NCBI GenBank assembly: GCA_030374805.1
Contig: JARGSG010000133.1
Location: 56,520-120,519 of the forward strand
Length of the DNA stretch: 64,000 bases
Source: Gracilaria gracilis
Taxonomy: Eukaryota > Rhodophyta > Florideophyceae > Gracilariales > Gracilariaceae
Reading direction: 5' to 3'
Shown: one piece after another, positions 42,501 through 51,360 of the stretch
Position numbering within the stretch: the stretch's first letter is position 1
How the letters are laid out: every line of letters begins with the position of its first letter
Translations under genes and position numbers: made by a program
Notes under the pieces: model-generated
The model's input: only the letters and a program-made list of their open reading frames with translations
The model's database searches: none
Told to the model about the DNA's origin: nothing

Positions 42501-45131
42501 CTCGGCGAGTTCATTCGCACCCGCCGGGGAAACCGGTTTTTGCTCGTTATCACCGACCGCTTTTCGAAGCTGGTGCGGACTGTGCCTTTAAAGAAGGTTA
42601 CCGCCAGTGCGGTCGCCCAAGCTTTCGTTACTAACTGGGTTTTTGTCTACGGACCGCCGATTGACCTACTATCGGATAATGGACCGCAGTTTACGGCTAA
42701 GTTCTTTCAGGACGTCTGCCGCATCTTGCGGATACAAAACTGGTTCACGACTACCTATCATCCCCAGAGTAATGGGCAGGTTGAGCGATTTAACCGCACT
42801 ATGCTCAATGCATTGCGGACGTTTGTTGCCGAGCATCCGTCGGAATGGGATCAGTACACCGATGCGGTGACATATGCCTACAACACGCAGGTTCATCGTA
42901 CTACGCAGATCTCGCCGTTCGAGCTTGTGCTATCACGCGTTCCACCTTCGGTGGCTATCGAGCCACAGCCAACGTTGGATAAGTTCCCCTCGCCCCGTCT
43001 ACACAGGGACGCCTGGAAGGACTGGCTAAAGAAGATTGTCCCAACAGTTGGGCAGAACATTGCGAAAGCACAGGCCGCCTACAAGCGGAATTTCGACGCA
43101 AGGCTGCGTAAGAACGCCCCGCAGATCAAGGAAGGGGAGTATGCCTTTTTAAGGAAAGAGTACTATAATCCGGAGAAAGAGAAACGGCATAAGCTCTCGC
43201 CGATTGCGGATGGACCTTACAAGGTAATTGCTACGACCGACACTACGGTAGTCCTTGATGTAAAGGGTGCGCACGAGCGTTATTCGCGAGATCGCGTAAC
43301 GCCTGCGCCAAAGCCTGTTTTACAGGAATCGCAACCGCCATCGTCGGCTACTACCGCACCTACGGTGGAAACAGCCCTCGAGACGGAAACTGCCGCCGAA
43401 GCGGGAACTCGCACTCAACTGTCTTTGTTGCCGCATCCGGAACGCGGTCTCGCTGATTTGCCAGCTAAGCCGGAAGTAGACGCACCAGTCTCAACTGCCG
43501 CTCATGTGCACACGCGGATATTGGCCCCTCCGGGGATACTGACCACCACCCCCGACGCTCCAACTGAGGAGGGAGAGGCGGCAGATCGTTCCTTGCCGTT
43601 GTCGCCGTCGGAAACGGAATCGCTGCCACACGGTGGAGAGAAGACGCCCGCAAGGGACACGCAGCAAGGAAACCCAGAAGGGCGCTACAGTGGAACGAAG
43701 GCAAAAGCCGCACCGATCGCGGAAAAGGCAACACGGCCGCTACACGCAGGATCTGCGAAGCCTACGAGTGAAGCCGATGTATCGGAAAGAGGTACTGTAC
43801 TCCTCACCACAGCCGCACCGCAAGCGGAAGACGCAAAGTCAGGACGCGCGGGAGTGTCGCCGTCGTTGACGGAGTCGCCTTCGCAGGCCTCTGCCGCACG
43901 CAGTCGCACGCGGACGCGTGACACGCAGCCGGAGAACCGGAAGAAAGAGGACGACGCGCAGGTACCGCGCAAGCCTCAAGAGGAGGAGTTACGTTCGCAG
44001 GCCCGAGAACGGGAGCACAGAACCGATATGGTACGTGACATGCTGCCGGAAAGCCGGAAGAGTCGCACAGATTCGCTGAGGCCTTCGGAGAAGGACGCCG
44101 CTCCGGTGACGATCGAAGCCGGAAGACCGGAAGAGAACGACGCGCCGTTACCACGGAAGCCTGAGTTGGAAAGCACCACCGTGGTGAATCGCAAGGCCAA
44201 AAGTCCGGAAGCAGAGAAGTTAGTTAGTGAAGACCGTACTGTTACGGCAGACCCGACTTCGGGAGATTTTAGCGAAGCATCAAGGGATGAAGCCGGGAAA
44301 AGTACGGAAACAAACGCCGCTTCGGCAATCCGTGAAGCCACAGTAAGTGGAAAACAGTCGAGTACTGCAGACGCGCACGCACCACTCAGAGTGTCAAGCT
44401 CCGTGGGCGAACCGCCTCCTGTGGAGGATGACAGCGCACGCGTACGACACGTGCCTGTCGCAAGCCGAGTGCCGCCTGCTAGGCTGACAGTGCCGAGAAA
44501 CGGAACGTCGAAAAATTCCGAATTTGAATCGGCAAACGCCAGCCGTGCAACGGCGCACAGCTCAGCAACCGCAGCGCGCGGCAAACCGCCGCCACGGCAC
44601 GTGCTGCAGCACCACTCGCTGGCGCACCGCTTTGCGGACCGTTCACCGTCGCAACGGGAGATTATGCCGGAACGCCGGAAGCTGGCCATTCGAGAAGAAC
44701 GAAGTCCGTTCACAGCCCAGCAGCATCGGAAGAAGAACCAGGAAACTGGAAGCCTGACAGTCAGGAAAACACCATGGTCAACGTCGCCTTTGCCTGGTGT
44801 ACAGGATGTGTTGCCGTCAGGACGGAAGCCGCCTACATTTGACGATGCCCACGACGGGAACAGGAGCGATGACGCCTCGAAAGAGGATTCCTCGACCAAG
44901 CCGCACACAGAGCGGAAGGTCCTCGATGAGGAATATGTTATCGACCGTCTGGTAAGTCACGGCTACGCCCCTGACGGGGAACTACTGTATCGAGTCCGTT
45001 GGTACGGCTATGCCTCTTCAGAGGATACGCACGAGCCTATTGAGCATTTGCCTCGCTCGAAGGTCTTGCAGTACCACCGTCGCACACGGACACCGATACC
45101 GGCTACGCTGGACAAAGCCCAAGTGGGTTGA
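39513..45131 (+). CDS. pol: Ty3/gypsy pol polyprotein with chromodomain
   Basis: A single open 1,872-aa ORF. It carries an aspartic protease with VLDTGAGPNFL (Asp at residue 59); reverse transcriptase from about 420 to 650 with FTTLDANWGYWQVPV and YLDDIIVYS (residue ~541); Ty3-type RNase H with AVDTDASDYQVG (~690); and an integrase zinc region around 920-960 in which the first Cys of the usual Cys-x2-Cys is Tyr (GYSDC). The integrase core is DD35E: FVAIDLLGEF, LLSDNGPQF and GQVERFNRT. A ~450-residue Pro/Glu/Arg-rich low-complexity tail follows, ending in a chromodomain (~1805-1865, EEYVIDRLVSHGY and YRVRWYGY) that should direct integration to modified chromatin. Pol is in a different frame from gag with a 100-base gap, so it has its own ATG or needs recoding. 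The long disordered tail is unusual. Confidence 0.93.
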   Translation: MATTDVDSEHLGVLRRPWIRSKNSRFPDRVLVMAKRNYKVYADLGVSDQYMVRQLSVLDTGAGPNFLVQSLIPPHLRSRIRATPLVDIADANNRPLSTVGVIDLLVRLGRYVVKLDFLVCKQLAAPVILGCDFCDRFVESIRPRARTVEMEDGTSVPIVRRPLRRALKKQVPLPAAQEPTADERKSTKLRVARSICIPPESQSWVTVTSPQCGLQTVQPLPALQEKHQLALANGIVFVEPEKPFQVLVANFSRYHQRLVRSQVIGSLLPHPAAIVPTQVSTAEVLGILEAEEGEAERKELEPTNSDRKFEPSESDNAKPTLSDDEREAQGVNEKNALKELESLDLDHVPETHRDKLRHMLEEFTPMWDGSLGKIGITEHRIDLLPNTRPISQHPYRAGPTARQEEKAQVEKMLRAGVIEPAQSPWASPVVLAPKADGSWRFCIDYRKLNAATVKDVYPIPRMDECIDSLGDAKVFTTLDANWGYWQVPVRAEDRDKTAFVCHEGLYRFNRMPFGLTNAPATFQRAVDILLARFKWKTCLVYLDDIIVYSSNLDEHLAHVRDVMRVLRDAGITLNLKKCEFFTETVRYLGHVIRPGRLSIDEVRVKSLKEAKHPRTQTELRSFLGLCNVYRRFIPNFADIASPLNELLRKGQPVQLEAFDDRKAAAFSSLVDAVTSPPVLSLPRAGLPYAVDTDASDYQVGCALFQTTEDGERLPIGYWSRSLNVHERNYSVSEKECFAVVWALQTLRPYLMGNHFVVHTDHSALRWLLSIAEPSGRLMRWRLRLSEFDFEIRYKKGLLNTQADALSRLETEAEAAPVDDLEIPCFLAEDGSNDADEGSEGWDIYDAVLAVSGAQPEPGSFVPITPEELIREQHTDRFCTEIRSRLNGGAQLPFVENDQGFLIRTVGNRPQIVVPHTLQSRVLHLSHYAKLSAHPGGRKLYYTLRKDFYWPAMAFDAYATVRGYSDCAKNRVKLRKYSKKLVLFPARAPLEFVAIDLLGEFIRTRRGNRFLLVITDRFSKLVRTVPLKKVTASAVAQAFVTNWVFVYGPPIDLLSDNGPQFTAKFFQDVCRILRIQNWFTTTYHPQSNGQVERFNRTMLNALRTFVAEHPSEWDQYTDAVTYAYNTQVHRTTQISPFELVLSRVPPSVAIEPQPTLDKFPSPRLHRDAWKDWLKKIVPTVGQNIAKAQAAYKRNFDARLRKNAPQIKEGEYAFLRKEYYNPEKEKRHKLSPIADGPYKVIATTDTTVVLDVKGAHERYSRDRVTPAPKPVLQESQPPSSATTAPTVETALETETAAEAGTRTQLSLLPHPERGLADLPAKPEVDAPVSTAAHVHTRILAPPGILTTTPDAPTEEGEAADRSLPLSPSETESLPHGGEKTPARDTQQGNPEGRYSGTKAKAAPIAEKATRPLHAGSAKPTSEADVSERGTVLLTTAAPQAEDAKSGRAGVSPSLTESPSQASAARSRTRTRDTQPENRKKEDDAQVPRKPQEEELRSQAREREHRTDMVRDMLPESRKSRTDSLRPSEKDAAPVTIEAGRPEENDAPLPRKPELESTTVVNRKAKSPEAEKLVSEDRTVTADPTSGDFSEASRDEAGKSTETNAASAIREATVSGKQSSTADAHAPLRVSSSVGEPPPVEDDSARVRHVPVASRVPPARLTVPRNGTSKNSEFESANASRATAHSSATAARGKPPPRHVLQHHSLAHRFADRSPSQREIMPERRKLAIREERSPFTAQQHRKKNQETGSLTVRKTPWSTSPLPGVQDVLPSGRKPPTFDDAHDGNRSDDASKEDSSTKPHTERKVLDEEYVIDRLVSHGYAPDGELLYRVRWYGYASSEDTHEPIEHLPRSKVLQYHRRTRTPIPATLDKAQVG

Positions 45132-45621
45132 CCGCCCACGTCTCAATTGAGCACAGCCGTCTCAGACGGAATTTACCGCCTCATGCGGACAGTATTGCAT
45201 TACGCAAGGATATGCCGCTTCAAGCGGATGCAGCTAAGTTAAGTTGAGATCACTAAGCCGCCGCAGGCGGACCAAGTCGCTCTGAGCAGACAGCTCTTGT
45301 TGAGCAAATACGCCGCGAAATGCGGAAGCCACTACAGTGGAGAAGAAGAAGATCGAAGCCTAGAAGAAGGAAGAGGAGCCAGGATACTGGAAGGAAGACT
45401 ATGAAGTTATGATGCTACAGCCGCTCACAGCGGAAGCTTAGCCCCTCTCTCGTGGGTCATTCGCAACAGCCTCGCATGAGGTACTGCCCACTGAGAAGGG
45501 GGAGAGCAGAAGAAAATTCAAAGCCAAGCCGGCACAAGCCGGAGGAGTTTACTTCAACTACGGGGCTTTGCCCCTCGCTACTGGGGTCGATCTCAAGTTA
45601 CGATCACCCTCCTTGGGAGGC
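45132..45621. repeat. hairpin array between pol and antisense ORF
   Basis: No ORF. About sixteen consecutive perfect short hairpins with differing stems and 1-5-base loops fill 490 bases. Examples are CCGTCTCAGACGG (45157-45169), CCGCCTCATGCGG (45176-45188), CCGCTTCAAGCGG (45215-45227), CCGCCGCAGGCGG (45258-45270), CCACTACAGTGG (45329-45340), CCGGCACAAGCCGG (45529-45542), GGGGCTTTGCCCC (45562-45574) and CCTCCTTGGGAGG (45608-45620). The convergent 3' ends of pol and the antisense ORF meet here. Confidence 0.85.
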
Positions 45622-47481
45622 CTAAGCGCCAGATGGCCCAGCACCTGGGGTGTTGCCACCGCCGGGAGCGCCGGAGAAGTGTTGCGCTGCAATCGCTTGC
45701 AGATCCGACTCGTCGGTCACCGTATCCGGTACGGCCACACCTACACCTCGTAGGAAGTCGCGAATAACCACCGCACGTGGCGTTATGGTAGCGCCGACGT
45801 CATCGGTTGTCGCCACAGATTGCCCCCAGGGGATTGTTGGATCAGGAGCCGCTTCAGCGGGTGGGTCGACGTTTTCGACAATGTCGCCCTCTCCCGTCGC
45901 TTCGGGCTGTTGTTCTTCCACTGTGCCCGCTGGGCTTCCCTCGTCCATGGGGCTTCCTCCCTCTACAGGGTCATCGTCGCCGTCATCGACGTAGATGAAC
46001 CCACGCGGGTGCCCCTCGGGGATATACCGATCTCCTCGGCGACGCTCAGCCGCTTCGGCGCGTCCGATTACTTCCCATTCCCATGGGTCAAAGTAGACGA
46101 AATCGCCGGCATTGACAGTACGTCCCGGAGAGCGGTCGTTCGGCCGGTGGACCCCACCGGATACCTGGTTGGCAGGCACTTCATCCCAGTCAATCTGGTC
46201 GATCACGCCCACCAGTTGGGTTGCTTCACGAGCGTTGCGCACTGAGCCGAGTACTTCGGAAAGGTCCAAGTTACGGATTGATTGCCGGATGAGACCCGGA
46301 ATATGCCACAGACGGTAAGCGTCGTACGCCTCGACGAGGAGATACGCCGCTACGCGGACAGTCCATTCAGTGGCTAGGAGACTCCAAAGGCCGCGAGGCG
46401 GATTGTTCATGAAGTACGACCCGATGTATGTAATACAGGGCGGAAGCTCCACGTAACACCCTCGTGGGACCTCGACGGCCGGCCAGAAGTCTGGAAGTTG
46501 CATGTACCGTCCCCGGCGGGCGTGCCCAGCCAGTCGTTCGACTTCAGAACACTGGTATGGCGCCAGAATCCCAAAACGGGAGCGCCACTTCCGCTCAAAG
46601 CGGAGTCCTTCCAAGAAGGCTGACCGTGCTGGACGGCGGAGATACCGGAACTCGGCGCGAAGAATGGGCCGAGCCCACAGTATCAAATCCTGGTGAGGCT
46701 GTACGGTATCCGAATATCGGTCGATCTCGTCCAACGCGTTGGCAAGGTAGTCGCCGTAGCCGACTTCGCCGAATGTTCGGTATCGCGCAACGTCATACCG
46801 GTACTGTTCCGGCACAGGATGCTCGTTCGGAGCTCGGAAGTGCCGCGCGTACCCGATACGGGCCATCTCGTTTCGAGCAAACTGCCGCGACTCGTGCCGA
46901 CCTACGAATAGGCAACTCGGATTCACCGCCACGCGGGCGCGCCAGTCCCAAGAACGGGTCACGTCTACCGGAAGCCCGCCAGGGAGATTGCCATCGATGG
47001 TGTAGGATTCGATAAGCTCGGTGTCCGAGAGCGCTTCGGCGTCAAACCAGGGTGCCTGGGCGAATATCGCACTATGCCGGTGAGGATCCCGGATGCGCAA
47101 AGTACCGAGAGCCGGCCAGCCAGCCGCGGAAGCGGGCAAGTCGATGTTGAACCAATCCCACACAGGGGCAGGACCAGCACCTTGTGCAGGCGCAGGACCT
47201 TGACCGGAAGACCCGGGTTGCGAAACTGCCGCCGCTTGCGGAAGAGGCACGGACCGGAACGGCGGATTCGAGACTTGCATGCGTGCCGTCGAAGACGGAG
47301 GGGCACTCGGAGGTTGGTGAGGGTTGTTGTGCGACATTGTTGGGGAGTTGGGCGCTGAGGAAGATGGTGTAACAGGCGGTGGAGTGCGTGGTTCCGAATT
47401 TATCTCGGCAACCCCGTCGAGGGGGACGTGGTTATAAACTCCCATGGTGGAGCGTGGACGGCCGTCTGAACGGTGTCTCAA
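45622..47481 (-). CDS. antisense ORF of the Ty3 element (619 aa)
   Basis: An uninterrupted ORF runs opposite to gag-pol from just inside the polypurine tract to the spacer after pol. Residues 1-105 are Pro/Ser-rich. Residues 110-470 are globular and Trp/Tyr/Arg-rich (VWDWFNIDLPASAAGWPALG, SWDWRARVAVNPSCLF, LPPCITYIGSYFMNNPPRGL, TVRVAAYLLVEAYDAYRLW). The remainder is acidic and low-complexity. I recognise no envelope signature: there is no signal peptide and no clear membrane anchor. Some plant Ty3 lineages carry antisense ORFs in this position, but I cannot claim homology. Its promoter would have to lie in the 3' LTR or its R/U3 antisense strand. The same hairpin style seen in gag-pol continues through it, so it evolved with the element. 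Confidence 0.8.
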   Translation of the reverse strand: MRHRSDGRPRSTMGVYNHVPLDGVAEINSEPRTPPPVTPSSSAPNSPTMSHNNPHQPPSAPPSSTARMQVSNPPFRSVPLPQAAAVSQPGSSGQGPAPAQGAGPAPVWDWFNIDLPASAAGWPALGTLRIRDPHRHSAIFAQAPWFDAEALSDTELIESYTIDGNLPGGLPVDVTRSWDWRARVAVNPSCLFVGRHESRQFARNEMARIGYARHFRAPNEHPVPEQYRYDVARYRTFGEVGYGDYLANALDEIDRYSDTVQPHQDLILWARPILRAEFRYLRRPARSAFLEGLRFERKWRSRFGILAPYQCSEVERLAGHARRGRYMQLPDFWPAVEVPRGCYVELPPCITYIGSYFMNNPPRGLWSLLATEWTVRVAAYLLVEAYDAYRLWHIPGLIRQSIRNLDLSEVLGSVRNAREATQLVGVIDQIDWDEVPANQVSGGVHRPNDRSPGRTVNAGDFVYFDPWEWEVIGRAEAAERRRGDRYIPEGHPRGFIYVDDGDDDPVEGGSPMDEGSPAGTVEEQQPEATGEGDIVENVDPPAEAAPDPTIPWGQSVATTDDVGATITPRAVVIRDFLRGVGVAVPDTVTDESDLQAIAAQHFSGAPGGGNTPGAGPSGA

Positions 47482-47484
47482 CCT

Positions 47485-47497
47485 GAGAAGGGGGAGA
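47485..47497 (+). other. polypurine tract
   Basis: GAGAAGGGGGAGA lies immediately 5' of the TG of the 3' LTR, the expected place for the plus-strand primer. It also lies just upstream (in the antisense sense) of the antisense ORF's first codon. Confidence 0.85.
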
Positions 47498-48360
47498 TGT
47501 AGTGCAATGGCCCTTTACAGGGGATGCGCGTTACTGCTCTTCATAAGAGTTTGATCCGTTTCCGGTCTCGCCACCGCTAGATATGACTAGTTATTAGTTT
47601 ATTATGCCCATTATGGGGTGCGCCTAGGAAGGGTAGTAATTGTAGACACGTGTGTCTGCAATGGCCCGATGTCGGGTGCGCCGTGGCAATCCCTCACGGG
47701 TAGTCCACGTGTAGTGTCATGGCCGGCAGTGCCGGTTACTTAGATATTTACTTGATATTTTCAAGTGCCGTATATAAGTGGCGGCACTTGCCGCCACTGT
47801 ACGGAAGTAAACCTCAAGGAGGACTTTGGCTCTGACTTGTCGCAGCTTGCGCCCGACTCTAGCCCACTTCTAGGGGAAAGTCGCCGCATATCCGGACTTG
47901 TCAACCGCCTCTACCATCGAGGAGTTCTGGACCGTCGTTACGGCTATTTCTTTATTGTTTTTCCGTCACCATTGGTGCATCTTCCGTCATACGGCTCTTG
48001 CTGCTTCGCCCTGTTATACAGGTTGTCCCTTTTGGTATTGGGCTTGCCGCCCCCACTCTCGTGAGTCAGTGCTCCGCTGCGCGGCTCATTTGTTGATCCC
48101 TCGTTGCCCATTCCGTTGGGTTGGATACTGCCATACGTATTGGTTCGTCCGACAGTGTCGGTTTCTAAAGCTGATTCTTCACCCCTTCACCTCCGACTGC
48201 ACGCCCAGATCGGGGCCACCCGGACTTACACCCGGCTCGTGTTGGCCCTATCGGAGGGTTCTGCCGCTCGACTGCCCTTCACAGGGAGCAGGGCCTGAAC
48301 ACCCTGAGGTGCTCGTCCGCGACGCGGCTTGTTGTTTCCCGTCGAGGGCTTTGCACCACA
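47498..48360 (+). repeat. 3' LTR (863 bp)
   Basis: Same ends as the 5' LTR and about 99% identical. Differences include ACTTCTTGGG versus ACTTCTAGGGG and lost or gained single C or G residues. It is followed by CGCAA (48361-48365), the right copy of the target duplication. Confidence 0.95.
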
Positions 48361-48365
48361 CGCAA

Positions 48366-49065
48366 GACACCCAATTTGAAGTACCGCCGCTTTACGAGGA
48401 GTCCAAGACTCACTATCCGGCACAAGAAAGCGAGGCTCACTTGGGCGCGTCGCCATGTCACTCGTGGGGACAATTTCTGGGTGACAGTCATCTTCTCTGA
48501 CGAGAAAAAGTTCTACTTAGATGGACCCGACGGACTCGCGAAGTACTGGCATGATCTACGTCGCGAACCCCGCCGTTTCTCAACTCGTCAAAATGGTGGG
48601 GGATCCGTCATGGTTTGGGGTGCCATTTCTTTTTATGGTGTATCTGAGATTGTGTTTTTGAGTGGCAACCAAAACTCAGAAAGGTACTGCAAGACGTTGA
48701 GCTCAGGCTTATTACCTTTGGTTGCTGAGGTGTTTGGAGAAAGCCATCCTTATACGTTTCAGCAGGATAATGCGCCAATTCATACTTCTCTTTTGACGCG
48801 CAATTGGCTCTCCGAGCACCATGTGAGGACTCTACCGTGGCCCGCAAGGGCTCCGGATCTTAATATTATTGAGAATGTGTGGGGGTATCTTGTGAGGAAG
48901 GTGTATATTGGTCATAAGTCTTATGACAATGTAGAAGATCTTAAGTCTGCTATTGTGGAGGCCTGGAAGTCTATTTCTACAGATTACCTTTTGAAGCTCT
49001 ACGGCAGCATCAAGAGACGTTGTCTGGCTGTTATGGATTGCAAGGGCGATTCCACAAAGTACTGA
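48366..49065 (+). pseudogene. Tc1 transposase, 3' part (catalytic domain)
   Basis: It carries the DD34E nuclease: WVTVIFSDEKKFYLDGPDG (first Asp), GGGSVMVWGAISFYG, TFQQDNAPIHTS (second Asp) and LPWPARAPDLNIIENVWGYL (Glu, 34 residues after the second Asp). It ends at TGA 49063-49065. With the 5' part it makes about 334 residues, a normal Tc1 length, with no internal stop or shift. All catalytic residues remain, so only the retroelement insertion disables it. Confidence 0.92.
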
Positions 49066-49306
49066 AATTTTCTTGTATACGTTGATACATTTCTTGTGCG
49101 CGTTGTAGTTTCACCCCCTTCATTGGCGGTTCAGAACCGTTTGATAGATCCTACGCTACAGCATTTGGTTTGTAAACTCAATCTTGTTTAGTTGAAGTGT
49201 TTCTATGAAGAGCTTTAATTGTGCCGGATTAACTGTCAATGGGCTGCACCATTCGGCTAGTGCGCATCTGAGACCTGCTGATGCGTTTCAAATTTCGTTG
49301 ACTGTA

Positions 49307-49650
49307 GTTCCATATTGTTCACGCCGTGACCCTATAATGCGTAGCTCTCATGGTGGCTCTTCCCAATGACGTTCTTTGCAGCGCAGTTTCTAAGGCGCGG
49401 CGCTGCCGGGGACGTCGTTGGGGGACCACCATGGAAATGGCTGGGTGCCGCTTGGCGGAAGGGAGACGGCACGCTGCAAGGGCGGGAGATGTGGCTTATC
49501 AACAAACAAAATCTAGTGCTTCTGGAAGCAGCTGTGGATGCGTGTAAACGTGGCACAATCTCATTTCCTCAAGTCGCTGTGCACCCTCCACACTGCGGAG
49601 GGTGCACGCCCTCCTCATTCGCTGCTGGGCCAATATAGATATCTTAATAT
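49307..49650. other. spacer with a strong hairpin
   Basis: A plus ORF at 49366-49638 (90 codons) has no motif. At 49579-49607 the arms GTGCACCCTCC and GGAGGGTGCAC are perfect reverse complements around a 7-base loop, a candidate 3'-end or regulatory structure next to the sulfotransferase gene's 3' end. Confidence 0.4.
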
Positions 49651-50511
49651 CTATCCTACATCCGATGCGATGGGGCACGCCGCCGCCACCAACGCGCCGA
49701 ACGGCAAGCGCTGAATCATAGGCTCCAGCGCGGACACGTCAGACAGGTCGGACACGTCCATCACGGCGTGATACGCCACGGCGTCGGCGAACAACCGCTG
49801 CGGGCGGATGTGCACGTCGAGGCGCTGCAGGTCGAAAGTTTCGACTCGAAACGGCGCAGAAGCGCGCGGCGCTGCACGCGCGACAGCGCCAGCGCGAGCT
49901 CGGACACGCTCATGCACGACGCGTTGCGCGGCGGCAGCGCTGCCAGCCGCCGCAGCTGCGGCACCATGGCGCGCCGGTTGCGCGTGTTGGTGTTGTACGG
50001 CCGCGTCTCGCACGAGAACTTGCTCTTGAACGCCGACAGCAGCCGCTCGAACGGCGGGCCGCTGCACCGCCACGCGCAGCACGTCGTCGCTCGTCAGTAT
50101 GAAGCGCTGCTCCGCGCGCGGGTGTTGGTGAGCAAAGGTGGCGCGCCGCAGCCAGCACTGCGAGCTCACGTTCTGCACGAACGTGTGGCACCGCGAGTAC
50201 GTGTGCTCCACCGCCGACGCCGTCGCGCCGCGGTACAGGAACTGGAACAGCGACGACGTGCCGGACTTGGCCGCCGAGACGATCAGCACGCGTGCGCAAC
50301 CGATGTACACCAGGTTCGGGTTTCGCTCCGTGATTCGTCGCAGGTAGTCGTCATCGTACAGCAGCCGCCGTGCGTTGGGCGCGCTGCTTCACGCCGGCGC
50401 GACGGCAACCAGTGAAGGCAGCAGTATCAACAGCGAGAGCAAGAGCGCGATGACGGTGGCGGGAAGGAGGCGGCACCGCTTGCGCGGCGCAAGTGGCTCA
50501 CGCGCGTTCAT
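49651..50511 (-). pseudogene. Golgi-type carbohydrate sulfotransferase, broken
   Basis: Sulfotransferases move sulfate from PAPS to sugars, which fits algae with sulfated cell-wall polysaccharides. From ATG at 50511 there is a short basic N-terminus and one signal-anchor (LLPATVIALLLSLLILLPSL). A TGA at 50389-50391 follows, then in the same frame a luminal stem and the PAPS 5'-phosphosulfate loop VLIVSAAKSGTSSLFQFLY. A one-base shift near 50060 leads to PFERLLSAFKSKF (3'-phosphate-binding region), and a second near 49860 returns to frame one (LDVHIRPQRLF). The stop plus two compensating shifts suggest decay. Third positions are almost all G or C. It lies next to the GT77 gene, another Golgi polysaccharide enzyme. 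Confidence 0.7.
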
Positions 50512-51360
50512 TGCGCGACGAGGAGGAGCGACCAACTGCAGTGCGGCTGCCGGTGGCAGTGTATTGGCGCGGGACGCTAAAGGTTTATCTCAAGTGCGCT
50601 TGAGGGACAGTGTCGCGATCTTTCTCGAGCCTCTCTCGAGAGAGAGCGCGATTTGCTTTGCTGTCAATGAGGATGATCCGTCAACATCGTCGATAACTCG
50701 CGTCCCGTTCACTCGATTCGTGCACTCCATTCTTTTTCTTCTAATCTACGATGTTGACGGCCCTACAAGCGGCTGCCACCACCGCCAAGTGCCATGCAAG
50801 TCTCGAGGAGAGCTGGCGCACAGCTTGTCTGCATGGACAAATCGCACGTCCACGATGCGTTACCTGCGCTGAACGCTGCCAAGACGGCACATCTGTTCAT
50901 CAACACGCATAGAATGTAGCCAAGCTACGCGATGTCCGCAATTTAATACGGCCAACTAGCCCCCCGATCAAGACGCGTTTCATGGTTGGACTACCGCCAA
51001 GTTCAAAGGGTGAGGTGCTCCGTCGTCTGCAGTACACGGAATTGCGCCACGAGAAGCGCATCGTCAAATCAATCGGCGGCACATTTCGAGGTAGGCTGCT
51101 CCGGGAGCACATATGAGCACGCATCACACGCAGAAGCACATCGCCCACGCATCGCTTTGGTCGCGTTCGCCAAGCGCTTGCGCTCCGCGAGAACACCAAA
51201 CCTTCACAGGGAACCTTCACTTGTGCTCTTCGTTCACCTCCGCGCTCACCATTACCAACGGGTCGGAGATGATGACCACGGTGATGATGAAACGATTTGA
51301 TCGATACACTTTCCGCACCAAAAACTTCATCGATGACCGCCCGATCGTCCCGACGTCAGC
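50512..51360. other. intergenic, no gene resolved
   Basis: Open frames on both strands reflect GC content. A minus ORF at 51220-50900 (106 codons) is basic and has no motif. Confidence 0.3.

Larger units (their letters stand above)
36357..48360 (+). mobile_element. Ty3/gypsy chromovirus-type LTR retrotransposon, complete
   Basis: The 12.0-kb element is bounded by LTRs with TG...CA ends and a CGCAA duplication. In order it has a 5' LTR, a likely primer-binding site, gag (frameshifted), pol with protease, reverse transcriptase, RNase H, integrase and a C-terminal chromodomain, a hairpin-rich spacer, a long antisense ORF, a polypurine tract and the 3' LTR. LTR identity of about 99% indicates recent insertion. 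Pol is fully open, so trans-acting competence is plausible, while the gag frames suggest this copy is defective unless the shifts are sequencing errors. Short perfect hairpins are exceptionally dense through its whole length. Confidence 0.95.
35715..49306 (+). mobile_element. Tc1/mariner transposon split by a retrotransposon
   Basis: The ends are 23-bp perfect terminal inverted repeats beginning CAGTCAACGAAATTTGAAAC: 35717-35739 on the plus strand and 49282-49304 on the minus strand. Both are flanked by the TA target duplication (35715-35716, 49305-49306) typical of the superfamily. Without the nested insertion and one copy of its 5-bp duplication the element is about 1.58 kb, a normal size. 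It encodes one transposase, cut after codon 101 by the Ty3 element at 36357-48360. Sub-terminal AATTTGGTTT-like and related short similarities are also present on both sides. Confidence 0.92.

Noticed and set aside
43465-44908. Long minus-strand ORFs opposite the pol tail (44908-43976 and others)
   Set aside because: They mirror the Pro/Glu/Arg-rich low-complexity tail of pol and have no independent motif.
45820-47358. Plus-strand ORFs opposite the antisense ORF (for example 46464-47015)
   Set aside because: Arg-rich shadow frames of the 619-aa minus ORF without motifs.
45622-47481. Antisense ORF as an envelope gene
   Set aside because: It is on the wrong strand for a classical env, and no signal peptide, transmembrane anchor or glycoprotein pattern is visible.
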